DNA from: Leidyana gryllorum EB-2025a
Lineage: Eukaryota > Apicomplexa
NCBI GenBank assembly: GCA_048772705.1
Contig: JBLWGC010000013.1
Span: 1 to 30,217 of the forward strand
Reading direction: 5' to 3'
DNA: 30,217 nt
This document shows, in pieces, positions 1 through 7,942 of this stretch. The position numbers and the translations under genes were made by a program. Within the stretch, counting starts at the first letter, position 1; each line of letters begins with the position of its first letter. The notes beneath the pieces were generated by a model. That model ran no database searches. It saw only the letters and a list, made by a program, of their open reading frames with translations, and was not told the DNA's origin.

Positions 1-11
1 ACTCATTTACC

Positions 12-72
12 GGCAATCGGCCCGCTTCTTAGGCGTGACATTCGAAAATAGTAACCACTATGCTATCTCGGA
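12..72 (-). pseudogene. tRNA-Asp-like pseudogene
   Basis: The 5' acceptor and D arm (TCCGAGATAG, then TAGTGGTTA) match the intact Asp gene at 2221-2292. The anticodon stem and T arm have lost pairing and no B box remains. Its mirror copy lies at 1852-1915. Confidence 0.7.
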
Positions 73-152
73 CGCTCTGAACACGCCACGGACATTCCAT
101 TCGTTCAGAAAACGGCCGTTACCGTGTACTAGCTTCAACAACGAGGTGTGAC

Positions 153-223
153 GCATCTGTGGTCTAGTGGTAGAATGTCTCGTTGCCATCGAGACGACCC
201 GGGTTCGATTCCCGGCAGATGCA
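153..223 (+). tRNA. tRNA-Gly (GCC)
   Basis: This 71-base cloverleaf has acceptor GCATCTG/CAGATGC, A box TGGTCTAGTGG, anticodon loop TTGCCAT (GCC) on a TCTCG/CGAGA stem, and B box GGTTCGATTCC. No CCA is encoded. A TTTT run lies about 16 bases downstream; this Gly family is one of the few here with such a terminator. The mirror copy is 1701-1771. Confidence 0.93.
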
Positions 224-279
224 GAGGACACATGGTTGCTTTTCCACATTCAGAAATGAGTTGGTGTAACCACATCGCA

Positions 280-361
280 CGACAACTGCTGGATTTGAAC
301 CAGCGCGGGCTCGGCCCAGTAGATTTCTAGTCTACCCCCTTAACCACTCGGGCAAGTTGCC
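280..361 (-). tRNA. tRNA-Ser (AGA)
   Basis: A class II tRNA with a long variable arm. The acceptor is GGCAACT/AGTTGTC, the anticodon stem GTAGA/TCTAC, and the loop CTAGAAA gives AGA. The T-loop is TTCAAAT. Its mirror copy is 1563-1644. No oligo-T run follows closely. Confidence 0.92.
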
Positions 362-448
362 GTTGTCGAACTTGGCATTTTGCGGCCAGTGGCTTCACAT
401 ACGGTTCAGCAAGCTTTACTCGGACTGCCAGTCGTATTGATGGTCCCT

Positions 449-481
449 TCAAAAGCGCTCTACCGACGGAGTTGGGGCGGC
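449..481 (-). pseudogene. tRNA-Lys 5'-half remnant
   Basis: The acceptor GCCGCCC, the D arm (CGGTAGAGCG) and the start of the anticodon loop with TTT match Lys (14280-14352). The 3' half is replaced by a copy of the flanking CCAGTCGTATTGATGG spacer. The mirror copy at 1429-1491 keeps more of the gene. Confidence 0.7.
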
Positions 482-579
482 AAGAAAGCTCGGACTTGGT
501 AACAAATTCCAGTCGTATTGATGGTGGAATCTTTCCGAGACGGTTCGGCTCTCGGCCGAAGCCTAAACTCGAGCACTTG

Positions 580-652
580 TCCACTGTAGTCTAAGTGGCT
601 AGGATATGCGGCTTTCACCCGCACGATCCGGGTTCAAGTCCCGGCAGTGGAA
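580..652 (+). tRNA. tRNA-Glu (TTC)
   Basis: A 73-base cloverleaf. The acceptor TCCACTG/CAGTGGA is fully paired, the anticodon stem is TGCGG/CCGCA with loop CTTTCAC (TTC), and the T arm is CCGGG-TTCAAGT-CCCGG. No T4 run lies in the next 40 bases. Second member of the Pro-Glu-Thr-(Asn-like) module, here without Pro. Mirror copy 1258-1330. Confidence 0.92.
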
Positions 653-728
653 GTCATTGAAGTACTCGAGCAAAGTGCTCCAGTAATCTCCGTCAATAGT
701 GACTCTTTCGTTATCTCCGGCCTGTATT

Positions 729-800
729 GCCTTCTTAGCTTAGGGGCAGAGCATTCGCTTAGTAAGCGAAAGGCCGCCGGTTCGATTCCGGCAGAAGGCT
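729..800 (+). tRNA. tRNA-Thr (AGT)
   Basis: A 72-base cloverleaf with acceptor GCCTTCT/AGAAGGC, anticodon stem TTCGC/GCGAA, loop TTAGTAA (AGT) and B box GGTTCGATTCC. Its palindromic partner at 1110-1181 has CGT instead, so the two arms encode different Thr isoacceptors. No oligo-T run follows. Confidence 0.92.
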
Positions 801-856
801 CGACTCCATCCACTGGGCACCTGCAAGCTTATCGCAAACTCCAATGATCGTAGCTG

Positions 857-928
857 AGCCTCGTAGCTCAGCCATCAGAGGGTAAATCTCTTAGCCACGA
901 AGCCGCAGATTTGGAACCTGCCAGCACC
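857..928 (+). pseudogene. tRNA-Asn-derived pseudogene
   Basis: A D arm (CGTAGCTCAG) and a T arm (GCAGATTTGGAACCTGC) remain, matching Asn genes such as 14604-14676. The anticodon region does not form a clear stem. The same decayed form recurs at 16672-16747, 21431-21484 and 29161-29232, always next to Thr, so it was amplified after decay. Confidence 0.75.
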
Positions 929-974
929 CCACGGTCAGAATCGAAACCGCCGACAAACTCATCATGCTACCATT

Positions 975-1043
975 TTGCAGTCGGGAATCGCACACAGGTT
1001 ATCTCGATGGCAGCGAGCGACTCTTCCACTAGACCACAGATGC
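975..1043 (-). pseudogene. tRNA-Gly (GCC)-derived pseudogene
   Basis: The 5' acceptor GCATCTG and A box match Gly (153-223). The D arm reads GTGGAAGAGT, the T-loop is TGTGCGATT, and the 3' acceptor has lost pairing. The copy at 29513-29583 is better preserved. Confidence 0.75.
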
Positions 1044-1109
1044 AGAACACGATCTTGTGAATCTTGTACGTGGCGACAGCCATTCCTCTTAAGCCTATCG
1101 ATGCAACAA

Positions 1110-1181
1110 AGCCTTCTGCCGGAATCGAACCGGCGACTTCTCGCTTACGAAGCGAACGCTCTGCCCCTACGCTAAGAAGGC
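1110..1181 (-). tRNA. tRNA-Thr (CGT)
   Basis: Same body as Thr(AGT) at 729-800: acceptor GCCTTCT/AGAAGGC and T arm GCCGG-TTCGATT-CCGGC. The loop TTCGTAA on TCGC/GCGA gives CGT. All arms pair. Confidence 0.9.
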
Positions 1182-1257
1182 AATGTAAGTTGGAGATAAC
1201 GAAACGATGGCTACTGACGGAGATTAGTGGAGCACTTTGCTCGAGTACTTCAATGAC

Positions 1258-1330
1258 TTCCACTGCCGGGACTTGAACCCGGATCGTGCGGGTGAAAGCC
1301 GCATATCCTAGCCACTTAGACTACAGTGGA
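1258..1330 (-). tRNA. tRNA-Glu (TTC)
   Basis: Mirror copy of 580-652. The acceptor TCCACTG/CAGTGGA, loop CTTTCAC (TTC) and T arm CCGGG/CCCGG are fully paired. Confidence 0.92.
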
Positions 1331-1428
1331 CAAGTGCTCGAGTTTAGGCTTCGGCCGAGAGCCGAACCGTCTCGGAAAGATTCCACCATCAATACGACTG
1401 GAATTTGTTACCAAGTCCGAGCTTTCCT

Positions 1429-1491
1429 GCCGCCCCAACTCCGTCGATAGAGCACAAGACTTTTGAAGGGAGAACCGCGGGTTCGGGCGGC
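1429..1491 (+). pseudogene. tRNA-Lys (TTT)-derived pseudogene
   Basis: GCCGCCC acceptor, D arm, and a loop containing CTTTTGA, followed by a compressed 3' side (CCGCGGGTTCGGGCGGC). The variable and T arms are fused and shortened, leaving about 63 bases against 73 in Lys. A near-identical remnant lies at 29969-30031 and a related one at 27908-27970. Confidence 0.75.
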
Positions 1492-1562
1492 GCGAGCAGT
1501 CCGAGTAAAGCTTGCTGAACCGTATGTGAAGCCACTGGCCGCAAAATGCCAAGTTCAACAAC

Positions 1563-1644
1563 GGCAACTTGCCCGAGTGGTTAAGGGGGTAGACTAGAAA
1601 TCTACTGGGCCGGGCCCGCGCTGGTTCAAATCCAGCAGTTGTCG
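1563..1644 (+). tRNA. tRNA-Ser (AGA)
   Basis: Mirror copy of 280-361: acceptor GGCAACT/AGTTGTC, loop CTAGAAA on GTAGA/TCTAC, long variable arm and T arm CTGG-TTCAAAT-CCAG. Confidence 0.92.
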
Positions 1645-1700
1645 TGCGATGTGGTTACACCAACTCATTTCTGAATGTGGAAAAGCAACCATGTGTCCTC

Positions 1701-1771
1701 TGCATCTGCCGGGAATCGAACCCGGGTCGTCTCGATGGCAACGAGACATTCTACCACTAGACCACAGATGC
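1701..1771 (-). tRNA. tRNA-Gly (GCC)
   Basis: Mirror copy of 153-223 with all four stems paired and loop TTGCCAT. A TTTT run on the coding strand lies about 18 bases past the 3' end, a usable Pol III stop. Confidence 0.92.
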
Positions 1772-1851
1772 GTCACACCTCGTTGTTGAAGCTCGTACAC
1801 GGTAACGGCCGTTTTCTGAACGAATGGAATGTCCGTGGCGTGTTCAGAGCG

Positions 1852-1915
1852 TCCGAGATAGCATAGTGGTTACTATTTCCGAATGTCACGCCTAAGAAGC
1901 GGGCCGATTGCCGGT
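1852..1915 (+). pseudogene. tRNA-Asp-like pseudogene
   Basis: Mirror copy of the remnant at 12-72. The 5' acceptor TCCGAGA and D arm are kept, GTC is still readable in AATGTCACG, and the T arm and 3' acceptor are gone. Confidence 0.7.
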
Positions 1916-1943
1916 AAATGAGTCTGGAACGGGGGATGGTTTT

Positions 1944-2011
1944 GGGCCTATGGCGCAACGGTAGCGCGTCTGACTCCCAGAAGGTTGGGTGTTCGAATCA
2001 CTCTGGGCTCA
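1944..2011 (+). pseudogene. tRNA-Trp-derived pseudogene
   Basis: The D arm GGCGCAACGGTAGCGC and T arm GGTGTTCGAATCACT are typical of eukaryotic Trp. The acceptor GGGCCTA/TGGGCTC pairs with two G-U. The anticodon arm reads TCTGACTCCCAGA, four bases too short, so the loop and 3' stem are fused. It is the only Trp-like locus here. Confidence 0.7.
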
Positions 2012-2047
2012 ACCGGACTCTATGTTTTTCCCGTTTGGGGCGCAACC

Positions 2048-2127
2048 TGACAAAAGTGGGATTCGAACCCACGACCTTTCGGACTCCGGTCTGAGCACAG
2101 CGCCTCAGACCACTCGGTCACCTTGCC
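2048..2127 (-). tRNA. tRNA-Leu (CAG), weak
   Basis: A class II tRNA with acceptor GGCAAGG/TTTTGTC (several G-U), loop CTCAGAC (CAG), T arm GTGGG-TTCGAAT-CCCAC and a variable arm AGTCCGAAAGG. The anticodon stem has one mismatch compared with the copy at 11589-11668. It may be decaying. Confidence 0.75.
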
Positions 2128-2220
2128 GGGATGTTGTTGGCTCGCCGCTCCACGCGTTTTCTATCCCTGGAATCTCAAGATGAAGGACTTTTGGGGTTTC
2201 AGGCCGGTGTGTTCGGAGCG

Positions 2221-2292
2221 TCCGAGATAGTATAGTGGTTAGTATTTCCGCCTGTCACGCGGAAGACCCGGGTTCGATTCCCGGTCTCGGAG
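2221..2292 (+). tRNA. tRNA-Asp (GTC)
   Basis: The cleanest Asp here: acceptor TCCGAGA/TCTCGGA, D arm with TAGTGGTTAG, anticodon stem CCGC/GCGG with loop CTGTCAC (GTC), T arm CCGGG-TTCGATT-CCCGG. No oligo-T follows. Confidence 0.93.
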
Positions 2293-2309
2293 CACAGTTG
2301 ATCTCGCTT

Positions 2310-2337
2310 AAGAATCATACCACTAGACCAAACAGCC
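2310..2337 (-). pseudogene. tRNA-Pro 5' fragment
   Basis: Only the acceptor GGCTGTT, the A box TGGTCTAGTGG and a few bases beyond remain, cut off before the anticodon. Compare the intact Pro at 21043-21114. Confidence 0.7.
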
Positions 2338-2426
2338 GCCTGTCGGTCGTGCAACGCGGTTAGCACAGTCGCGAGAGTGGTCATACGATGTTGAGAATCA
2401 ACAAAATGCGACGGGGTCTGCACAAA

Positions 2427-2499
2427 GGGCGACTAGCTCAAATGGTAGAGCGCTCGCTTAGCATGCGAGAGGTACTGGGATCAATGCCCAGGTCGTCCA
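2427..2499 (+). tRNA. tRNA-Ala (AGC)
   Basis: Acceptor GGGCGAC/GTCGTCC (one G-U), D arm GCTC/GAGC, anticodon stem CTCGC/GCGAG with loop TTAGCAT (AGC), T arm CTGGG-ATCAATG-CCCAG. A T6 run starts about 23 bases downstream. Confidence 0.9.
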
Positions 2500-2604
2500 A
2501 ACTTCGTAGTCTGCAAGTGCCGCTTTTTTACTACAGAGTTGAAAGCTTTCAAGTGTGCCCTTTACCCTTGGCTAGACTCGGGCACCGCAGTATGTGTGAA
2601 GGTT

Positions 2605-2671
2605 GCCTCAGAGCCCGGATTTCCGAGTTTGCATTTTACAATCACACACTCTGCCGACTAAGATACCAGAG
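2605..2671 (-). pseudogene. tRNA-Asn-derived pseudogene
   Basis: Keeps a D arm (TTAGTCGGCAGAG) and a degenerate anticodon arm (GTGTGATTGTAAAATG). The T arm does not pair. It closely resembles the remnant at 20709-20779, including the tail GGCTCTGAGGCAACC. Confidence 0.6.
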
Positions 2672-2780
2672 TCAGTTACAATATTTCAAAGGTCAGTAGA
2701 GAGACGCGTGTTGCATGTGTCCAGTTGAGGGAGCGCTAGCCCGGATGGCTCTACCAACTCTTTTTTGGGAAGGACTGATC

Positions 2781-2852
2781 GGTTACTTGGTGTAGTGGTT
2801 AGCACTGGGCACTCTAAATCTCCCGACCTAGATTCGATTCCCGGAGCAACCT
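2781..2852 (+). pseudogene. tRNA-Gln-bodied locus with CTA anticodon
   Basis: The body matches Gln(TTG) at 11205-11276 (GGTGTAGTGGTTAGCACTGG and the T arm), but the anticodon loop reads CTCTAAA, giving CTA, which would read the UAG stop codon. The anticodon stem and acceptor each have about one mismatch. The retroelement's left LTR begins 14 bases after this locus. Confidence 0.75.
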
Positions 2853-2860
2853 CAAAACTA

Positions 2861-2865
2861 GTCCT
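2861..2865. repeat. Target-site duplication GTCCT (left copy)
   Basis: GTCCT directly precedes the left LTR and recurs directly after the right LTR at 9679-9683. Related unoccupied Gln loci (downstream of 11276 and of 27432) have a single GGTCCTCAC at this spot. Confidence 0.85.
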
Positions 2866-2980
2866 TGTTAAAATATGTAGGGAAGTATCCAGATGGATGT
2901 TAATTCGATTGGGAATTTCACCAAGTCGAATCTGGCCACCCGATAGGAAGTTGACCATCAGGCAAACACGAACTACAACA
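2866..2980 (-). repeat. 3' LTR (115 bp)
   Basis: Starts TGTTAAAATATG and ends AACTACAACA on the plus strand, giving TG...CA ends. About 110 bases are identical to the right LTR. LTRs this short are unusual for the family, though some animal Ty3/gypsy lineages have them. Confidence 0.88.
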
Positions 2981-2984
2981 CACG

Positions 2985-2994
2985 CCCCCTCCTC
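2985..2994 (-). promoter_or_regulatory. Polypurine tract
   Basis: On the minus strand GAGGAGGGGG lies a few bases upstream of the 3' LTR, where plus-strand DNA synthesis is primed in LTR elements. Confidence 0.65.
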
Positions 2995-3017
2995 GGGAAA
3001 GGCATCGTCCCTGATGA

Positions 3018-6000
3018 CTAAGAGAATAGCCTTTGTCTCTTGTTAGGGAGATATACTACTTGCGTCAAAGGTCTATGCCTGCGTCGGGTCCTTGTGCCCC
3101 TTGCGGCTCTCTCGGCATGCCACTTTTCTTCATACTCCCGCAGCAGCTCGGGGTATGCGTGAAGTCTTTCACGGGGTACCCACGTCAAGTCCTTCCAGGT
3201 CCGGTCTTGCCACTTGACTTGGTAGTGCTCATCCCGTTGACGAAACTTGACGATCTTCTGAGGTACAGAAGACTCGGCCTCAGCTCTTGCCGGTGGTCTT
3301 AAGGCAGCCTCAGGTACTACCGGTGGTCTTGACGAAACCAGCGGTGCGTCATCGTCTTCGTCTAATGACGCGGCACGCGGCGGCGACCGTATTCTTGGCG
3401 CTGTCGCTTCGGCTGGAGGCATTTCCTCTATAGTGGTTGGTAGTAGAACCTCTGGCGTCTCAGCCGGGAAGGGAGGGCCTTGGCTCACCTCTCCTTCTGG
3501 CTGCCTAGTCGCGGACGTAGAGGTAACGGGACCCACAGGAACGCAAATACTGATTCCGGAGCCTTCGCTACTTACACTCTCACGACGTCGCTGGGTCGTT
3601 GCCTCGGTACTTGTAGGAATCGTACAAGTCCGGTCTTCCTTAGGCTGGATCCATGTGTCCACACCAACAGGTAAGACTCGATTCACGTTTACGCGATCGA
3701 AAGCCGACTGAGACCCTTCCACTCTACACCAGGATCCGTCTTTAGACGTTTCCACCACTTTCTTTGGTGCACTCCACTTAGGCGATAGCTTCCGTGACGG
3801 GAAGTCGGTAAGTTCATAGTCACTTAACCGAACTAGCACCCATTGCCCCACATTCACGTTCTTCTCACGAGCCGACTTGTCGTACTGAGACTTCATTTTC
3901 TCATAGTACTTTTCCAGACTTTGTCGTGCTCGGTGAGTGGCATCGTCAATAATCTGGCGTAGTTCCTTGGCATACTGCTCTCCCGTGGTATGAGGTCGGG
4001 TATTTCTCTCCCCCCCTCCGGGTAAGTGCGGTTGCCGTCCTCGGTTCAGGACAAAGGGTGACATTCCGAGTGCTCGATGATCGGTAATGTTATACCCGAA
4101 CTGAATACCGGGGAGATAGGAATCCCAGTTATTTGCCGTAAAACCGGTTAACGTGGCCAACGACTTATTGAGCGTGCGCATAAACCGTTCTGCATAACCG
4201 TCGCCTTGCGGGTAATACGCGGTTGAGAAGATCTTTTTAATGCCAAAGTGTGAGCACAAGTGATCTACCAACTTGGCGCGGAAACTGGGTCCATTGTCCG
4301 ATAATAGTCTTCTTGGACACCCATGATTGCAGATAATATGCTTGTTGAAAGCGTTAATGACGGTTATGGCCTCTTGATTGCGCGTCGGCACTAACTCAAC
4401 CCACTTAGTGAATTGGTCAACGAATACCAGGACATACTTGTACCCATTTGACTCAGGGTAAGGTCCGCAGAAATCCATGGCGACAGTCCCCCATGGTTCT
4501 GTTGGTACTTCTGACTTCATAGGGCCGTGTGGTTGTTGAGGTTTCCGTCGTTGGCATAGTACGCACTTTTCTAAGATTTGTCTTATCTTAGGTATCGTTA
4601 GGCTCGATACATATATTTGTGCGACCATGTGGCGTATTCGGTTAGGTCCGAAATGAGCGCCAACCGGGCTTTCGTGTATAGTGCGTACAACACGTTCCCA
4701 TAGTTTCTCGGGAAGCCACGGTCTCCAACGGAAGCCATCATCGACTCCTATCAGTCCGTCAACCATGTACACTCCTTTACTTTTTGTAAAGTTGTTGGAT
4801 ATTCCCTCGTCTTGTTGTTCATGGTACAGTTCCGCTTCAGAGGGTAATTCCAACTTGGTGGGGAGTATGGCGTAAATCATGTGATCCTCCATGCACTCAG
4901 AGTCGGCGAATGTGCGAGTGAAGGCATCAACATTAGAGTGAGATTTACCCGATCGGTGGCGTATTTCGAACGGAGTAAACTCTGCCAGCGCAAGTGCCCA
5001 TCGTTGTAAACGGCCGGTTCGTGCCTTAAACAACCATTGTAGACTTTCGTGGTCCGACCGAACGTAAAACTTGGAACCGAGGATGTATGTGCGGAACTTC
5101 TGTAGCGCTTCTTTTATAGCCAATGCCTCTTTTTCCCTTATATGCCATCTTGACTCGGCAGGTGAGAACTTGCGGGACTCAAAGACAATGGGTCGGTCGC
5201 CTCTACCGTCACCAAAGTCTTGACTGAGTACTGCTGCCATGCCAATTTCAGACGCATCACAGTCCACAATAAATTCTCGGGAAAAGTCAGGGTATGCTAG
5301 GACCACATCTCCACTGACCAAGGCTTTCTTAAGCGTATTGAAGGCGTTCTCGCACTCCGGGGTCCAATTAAACGCGCCCTTTTTCAGAAGGTCCGTGAGT
5401 GGGGCACTTATTTCAGCATGGCCTTTTATGAACCTTCTGTAATACCCGGAAAGCCCAAGGAATGCTCTGACTTCCTTTGAGTCTTTCGGTCGAGGGAACT
5501 TGTTGACTTTTTCTAACTTCTTTGGGTCTGTACGCACTCCATCCGCAGTTACTATATGTCCGAGAAATTCAATTTCGGACTTCAAGAACTCGCACTTCGC
5601 CGGTTTTAACAATAACCCAGCTCCGTGACAAGTCTCGAATACTTCCCTCAAGTGTCGTACATGATCCTCAAAGGTCTTAGAGTAAATCAGTATATCGTCT
5701 AAGTAGCAGACGACAAAGTCAAACAACATAGGGCCCAAGACTTTTTGCATCATCCGCTGGTACGTAGCGGGGGCATTACAGAGGCCAAAGGGCATGACCA
5801 ACCACTCGAATTGTCCTTCAGCGCAGATAAAGGATGTTTTGTGTATATCCTGTTCTGCCATCGGGATTTGCCAATAACCAGCGGCAGCATCCAGGGATGA
5901 GAAGTACTTTGCTCCTCTAAAGACCGAGAGTAAGTCGTCAATTCTAGGCAAGGGGTGGCGATCCTTCCTAGTGACGTCGTTTAATTTACGATAGTCAATA

Positions 6001-6713
6001 CAAAAGCGTATTGATCCATCTTTCTTTGGCACTAATGTCACCGGGCTGGCCCACGCCGATGAACACGGCCGTATTGCTCCTTGTTTGAGCATGCTCTCGA
6101 CTTGTGTCTTTATGACTTCCCTTTCCGCTGGGCTGGTGCGTCGCAGTGGTATTCGTACAGGTGCTGCGAGTCCTGTATCGATTTCGTGCTCCCAACCGAC
6201 GGCCCGACCAAAGGGTCGTTCATCCGTAATAAAGTAATCCGGTTTGCATAGGGCTTCAATTATAGCCTTTTGCTTTGCCGGTAAGTTCGGTGGGAACCGG
6301 ATGGTGACACTTAACCCAGGTTCAACTTGGTCAACCATCAATACCTCGTATTTTCCTTGAAGTCGTACGAGTCCCCTTTTGACGTCGGGTACTACATCGT
6401 ACTTCTTCAGGAAATCGCAACCCAGAATCACATCAGCACCAGTATTTGCCAAGATGTGAAATTCGGCTTTTCCTTCCAGTCCGCCTATCTTGAAAGGGAC
6501 TTCTACCAGCTGGGTAACCTGGCAGGTACGGTCTTTCACTGCCAAACCGACAGTAAAGGGTTTACAGGCGCGCCTCTTTAGTTTCAATCGGTTTGCCAGA
6601 GCCTCATTAATGTATGAGTCTGATGCCCCCGAATCCACTAACGCCTTTACCACTTCACTCTGAGTCGGATGACTTAGTGAAAATGCAACCGTTGCGACTC
6701 CTGGGCCGGCCAC
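3018..6713 (-). CDS. pol: Ty3/gypsy Pol polyprotein (1231 aa)
   Basis: Domains in order: aspartic protease with DSGA at residues 27-30; reverse transcriptase about 190-370 with FCIDYRKLN and the YLDD box at 337-340; RNase H about 475-600 with DCDAS near 484; integrase zinc finger of HHCC type about 680-720, then a catalytic core with D in MDF (747), D in SDNG (806) and E in YAERF (843); a GPF/GPY-like stretch about 975-1015; and a chromodomain-like tail about 1155-1200 (YQVKW, TWVPRERL, LLREYEEKW). A Pro/Glu-rich linker separates the last two. It follows gag closely in another frame, as is usual for the family. The first Met after gag is taken as the nominal start; the true product may be a Gag-Pol fusion. 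Confidence 0.95.
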   Translation of the reverse strand: MAGPGVATVAFSLSHPTQSEVVKALVDSGASDSYINEALANRLKLKRRACKPFTVGLAVKDRTCQVTQLVEVPFKIGGLEGKAEFHILANTGADVILGCDFLKKYDVVPDVKRGLVRLQGKYEVLMVDQVEPGLSVTIRFPPNLPAKQKAIIEALCKPDYFITDERPFGRAVGWEHEIDTGLAAPVRIPLRRTSPAEREVIKTQVESMLKQGAIRPCSSAWASPVTLVPKKDGSIRFCIDYRKLNDVTRKDRHPLPRIDDLLSVFRGAKYFSSLDAAAGYWQIPMAEQDIHKTSFICAEGQFEWLVMPFGLCNAPATYQRMMQKVLGPMLFDFVVCYLDDILIYSKTFEDHVRHLREVFETCHGAGLLLKPAKCEFLKSEIEFLGHIVTADGVRTDPKKLEKVNKFPRPKDSKEVRAFLGLSGYYRRFIKGHAEISAPLTDLLKKGAFNWTPECENAFNTLKKALVSGDVVLAYPDFSREFIVDCDASEIGMAAVLSQDFGDGRGDRPIVFESRKFSPAESRWHIREKEALAIKEALQKFRTYILGSKFYVRSDHESLQWLFKARTGRLQRWALALAEFTPFEIRHRSGKSHSNVDAFTRTFADSECMEDHMIYAILPTKLELPSEAELYHEQQDEGISNNFTKSKGVYMVDGLIGVDDGFRWRPWLPEKLWERVVRTIHESPVGAHFGPNRIRHMVAQIYVSSLTIPKIRQILEKCVLCQRRKPQQPHGPMKSEVPTEPWGTVAMDFCGPYPESNGYKYVLVFVDQFTKWVELVPTRNQEAITVINAFNKHIICNHGCPRRLLSDNGPSFRAKLVDHLCSHFGIKKIFSTAYYPQGDGYAERFMRTLNKSLATLTGFTANNWDSYLPGIQFGYNITDHRALGMSPFVLNRGRQPHLPGGGERNTRPHTTGEQYAKELRQIIDDATHRARQSLEKYYEKMKSQYDKSAREKNVNVGQWVLVRLSDYELTDFPSRKLSPKWSAPKKVVETSKDGSWCRVEGSQSAFDRVNVNRVLPVGVDTWIQPKEDRTCTIPTSTEATTQRRRESVSSEGSGISICVPVGPVTSTSATRQPEGEVSQGPPFPAETPEVLLPTTIEEMPPAEATAPRIRSPPRAASLDEDDDAPLVSSRPPVVPEAALRPPARAEAESSVPQKIVKFRQRDEHYQVKWQDRTWKDLTWVPRERLHAYPELLREYEEKWHAERAARGTRTRRRHRPLTQVVYLPNKRQRLFS

Positions 6714-6718
6714 TGCGA

Positions 6719-7942
6719 TTAGCCTTGGCTCTCTGGATTGGAGTTGGGCCGAAAAGGGGTCCTCTTACGGTTGCCACCTTTCTTGATAGGCCTTTCCTCA
6801 GCTGCCTTTTTGCGGCATACACTTTCAAAGTGATTATTGCCTTGGCAAAAGTGGCATTGTTTACCACGTGCTGGGCACTCCTTTCCTTGGCATCTTGTAC
6901 CACACCGCGAACACCTCCCATCTGACAAGTTGGTGTCTTTGCCTTGCCGACTTCTGGGGGCCACCTTTGTGAATTGGCGAACATTATTCACAGGCCTGGC
7001 TTGCTCGAGTACTTGGCATAATACTCGACATAGCCTGTCCGTAGAGTCCGTAGCTTCGTGACCTTGCCCTTTTGCGAGGGTCGGAACACTAGGCCTTACT
7101 TCCTCCGTTTGCTCATGGCCTCTCGCCGTATGGTCGGTACCTCCCATGGTGGGCATGTAAGCAAGTACCCCTTCTTCTGGCGATTTCTCCGGAGCGAAGT
7201 CCATCAAGTAAGTAAGTGGATCTTCCTTTTCATTGGCCGATCTGTGTTGGCGACTTAGTATAATTCTGATCGGTTCCGGGAAAGCCATCATGAAGGGTTC
7301 CACCAATTGTCGTCGAGTCCATGCTGGAACACCCCGTATTTCCGCAGCTCGGTTGTAAAGCACCATGTACCGATCCAACTGTTCCATGACATCAACACGA
7401 TTGTCACCTTTGACAGTATGGATTTTCCCCAGGAAGTACCCCAATGGCTCAACGGGTCCGTGCTCTTCAAGTACCGCTTTACGTAACTCCGCATATGTTG
7501 GCTGATCGGAGTACTTAGTCTTTATGGCGACTGGCACCTTTTCACATGCCGCGAAGGCTGCTATTTCTAGTCCTTCCGGAACCCCGCTGGCCTTGATTCG
7601 TTGCTCGAAGTCTACGAACCATTGGTCGATTGAGCCTGGTCTACTCAACGACAACATGGGGAGGTCATTATACTTGACCGTAGGGAGCCTCCTGGTTTCT
7701 TGGCGTTCTGTACGGTCTGGGCGTTCCGTACGAGCGAGCATAGCAACCTCTGTATGTTGCTGGAGGCGCTGAGTATACTCGCGGCGCTCTGTTTCCAACC
7801 GCTCCATAACCAATTGCTGCGAGCGCACCATTTCCATCATGAGTGTCATCATGTGGCGGGCGTCGATGGGGGTTTCCGCAGGCTGTTCCGTATTGCGGGG
7901 AGAAGCGGTATGCGAGGTGGCTTGCTCCTGATTGGCGGACAT
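6719..7942 (-). CDS. gag: Ty3/gypsy Gag (407 aa)
   Basis: A structural protein of usual length. The N terminus is polar with a Met/Glu/Arg-rich helical stretch (about 28-75), followed by a capsid-like domain (about 95-250) resembling retrotransposon Gag families. Near the C terminus a Cys-rich motif (about 344-358) precedes a CCHC zinc knuckle, CX2CX4HX4C (about 363-376), and a Lys/Arg-rich tail that would bind RNA. Pol starts within a few bases of the end of this frame. Confidence 0.9.
   Translation of the reverse strand: MSANQEQATSHTASPRNTEQPAETPIDARHMMTLMMEMVRSQQLVMERLETERREYTQRLQQHTEVAMLARTERPDRTERQETRRLPTVKYNDLPMLSLSRPGSIDQWFVDFEQRIKASGVPEGLEIAAFAACEKVPVAIKTKYSDQPTYAELRKAVLEEHGPVEPLGYFLGKIHTVKGDNRVDVMEQLDRYMVLYNRAAEIRGVPAWTRRQLVEPFMMAFPEPIRIILSRQHRSANEKEDPLTYLMDFAPEKSPEEGVLAYMPTMGGTDHTARGHEQTEEVRPSVPTLAKGQGHEATDSTDRLCRVLCQVLEQARPVNNVRQFTKVAPRSRQGKDTNLSDGRCSRCGTRCQGKECPARGKQCHFCQGNNHFESVCRKKAAEERPIKKGGNRKRTPFRPNSNPESQG

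Larger units (their letters stand above)
1..1923. repeat. Palindromic tRNA repeat (inverted arms meeting near 950-960)
   Basis: Each gene in 1-930 has a reverse-oriented partner in 975-1923. The Asp-like remnant, Gly and Ser pair at a position sum of about 1924; the Lys remnant, Glu and Thr pair at about 1910, so there is a small indel. The arms look nearly identical by eye. Bases 1-12 still match the mirror, so the palindrome runs past the left edge. A further copy of its central part lies at 28884-30182. Confidence 0.9.
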
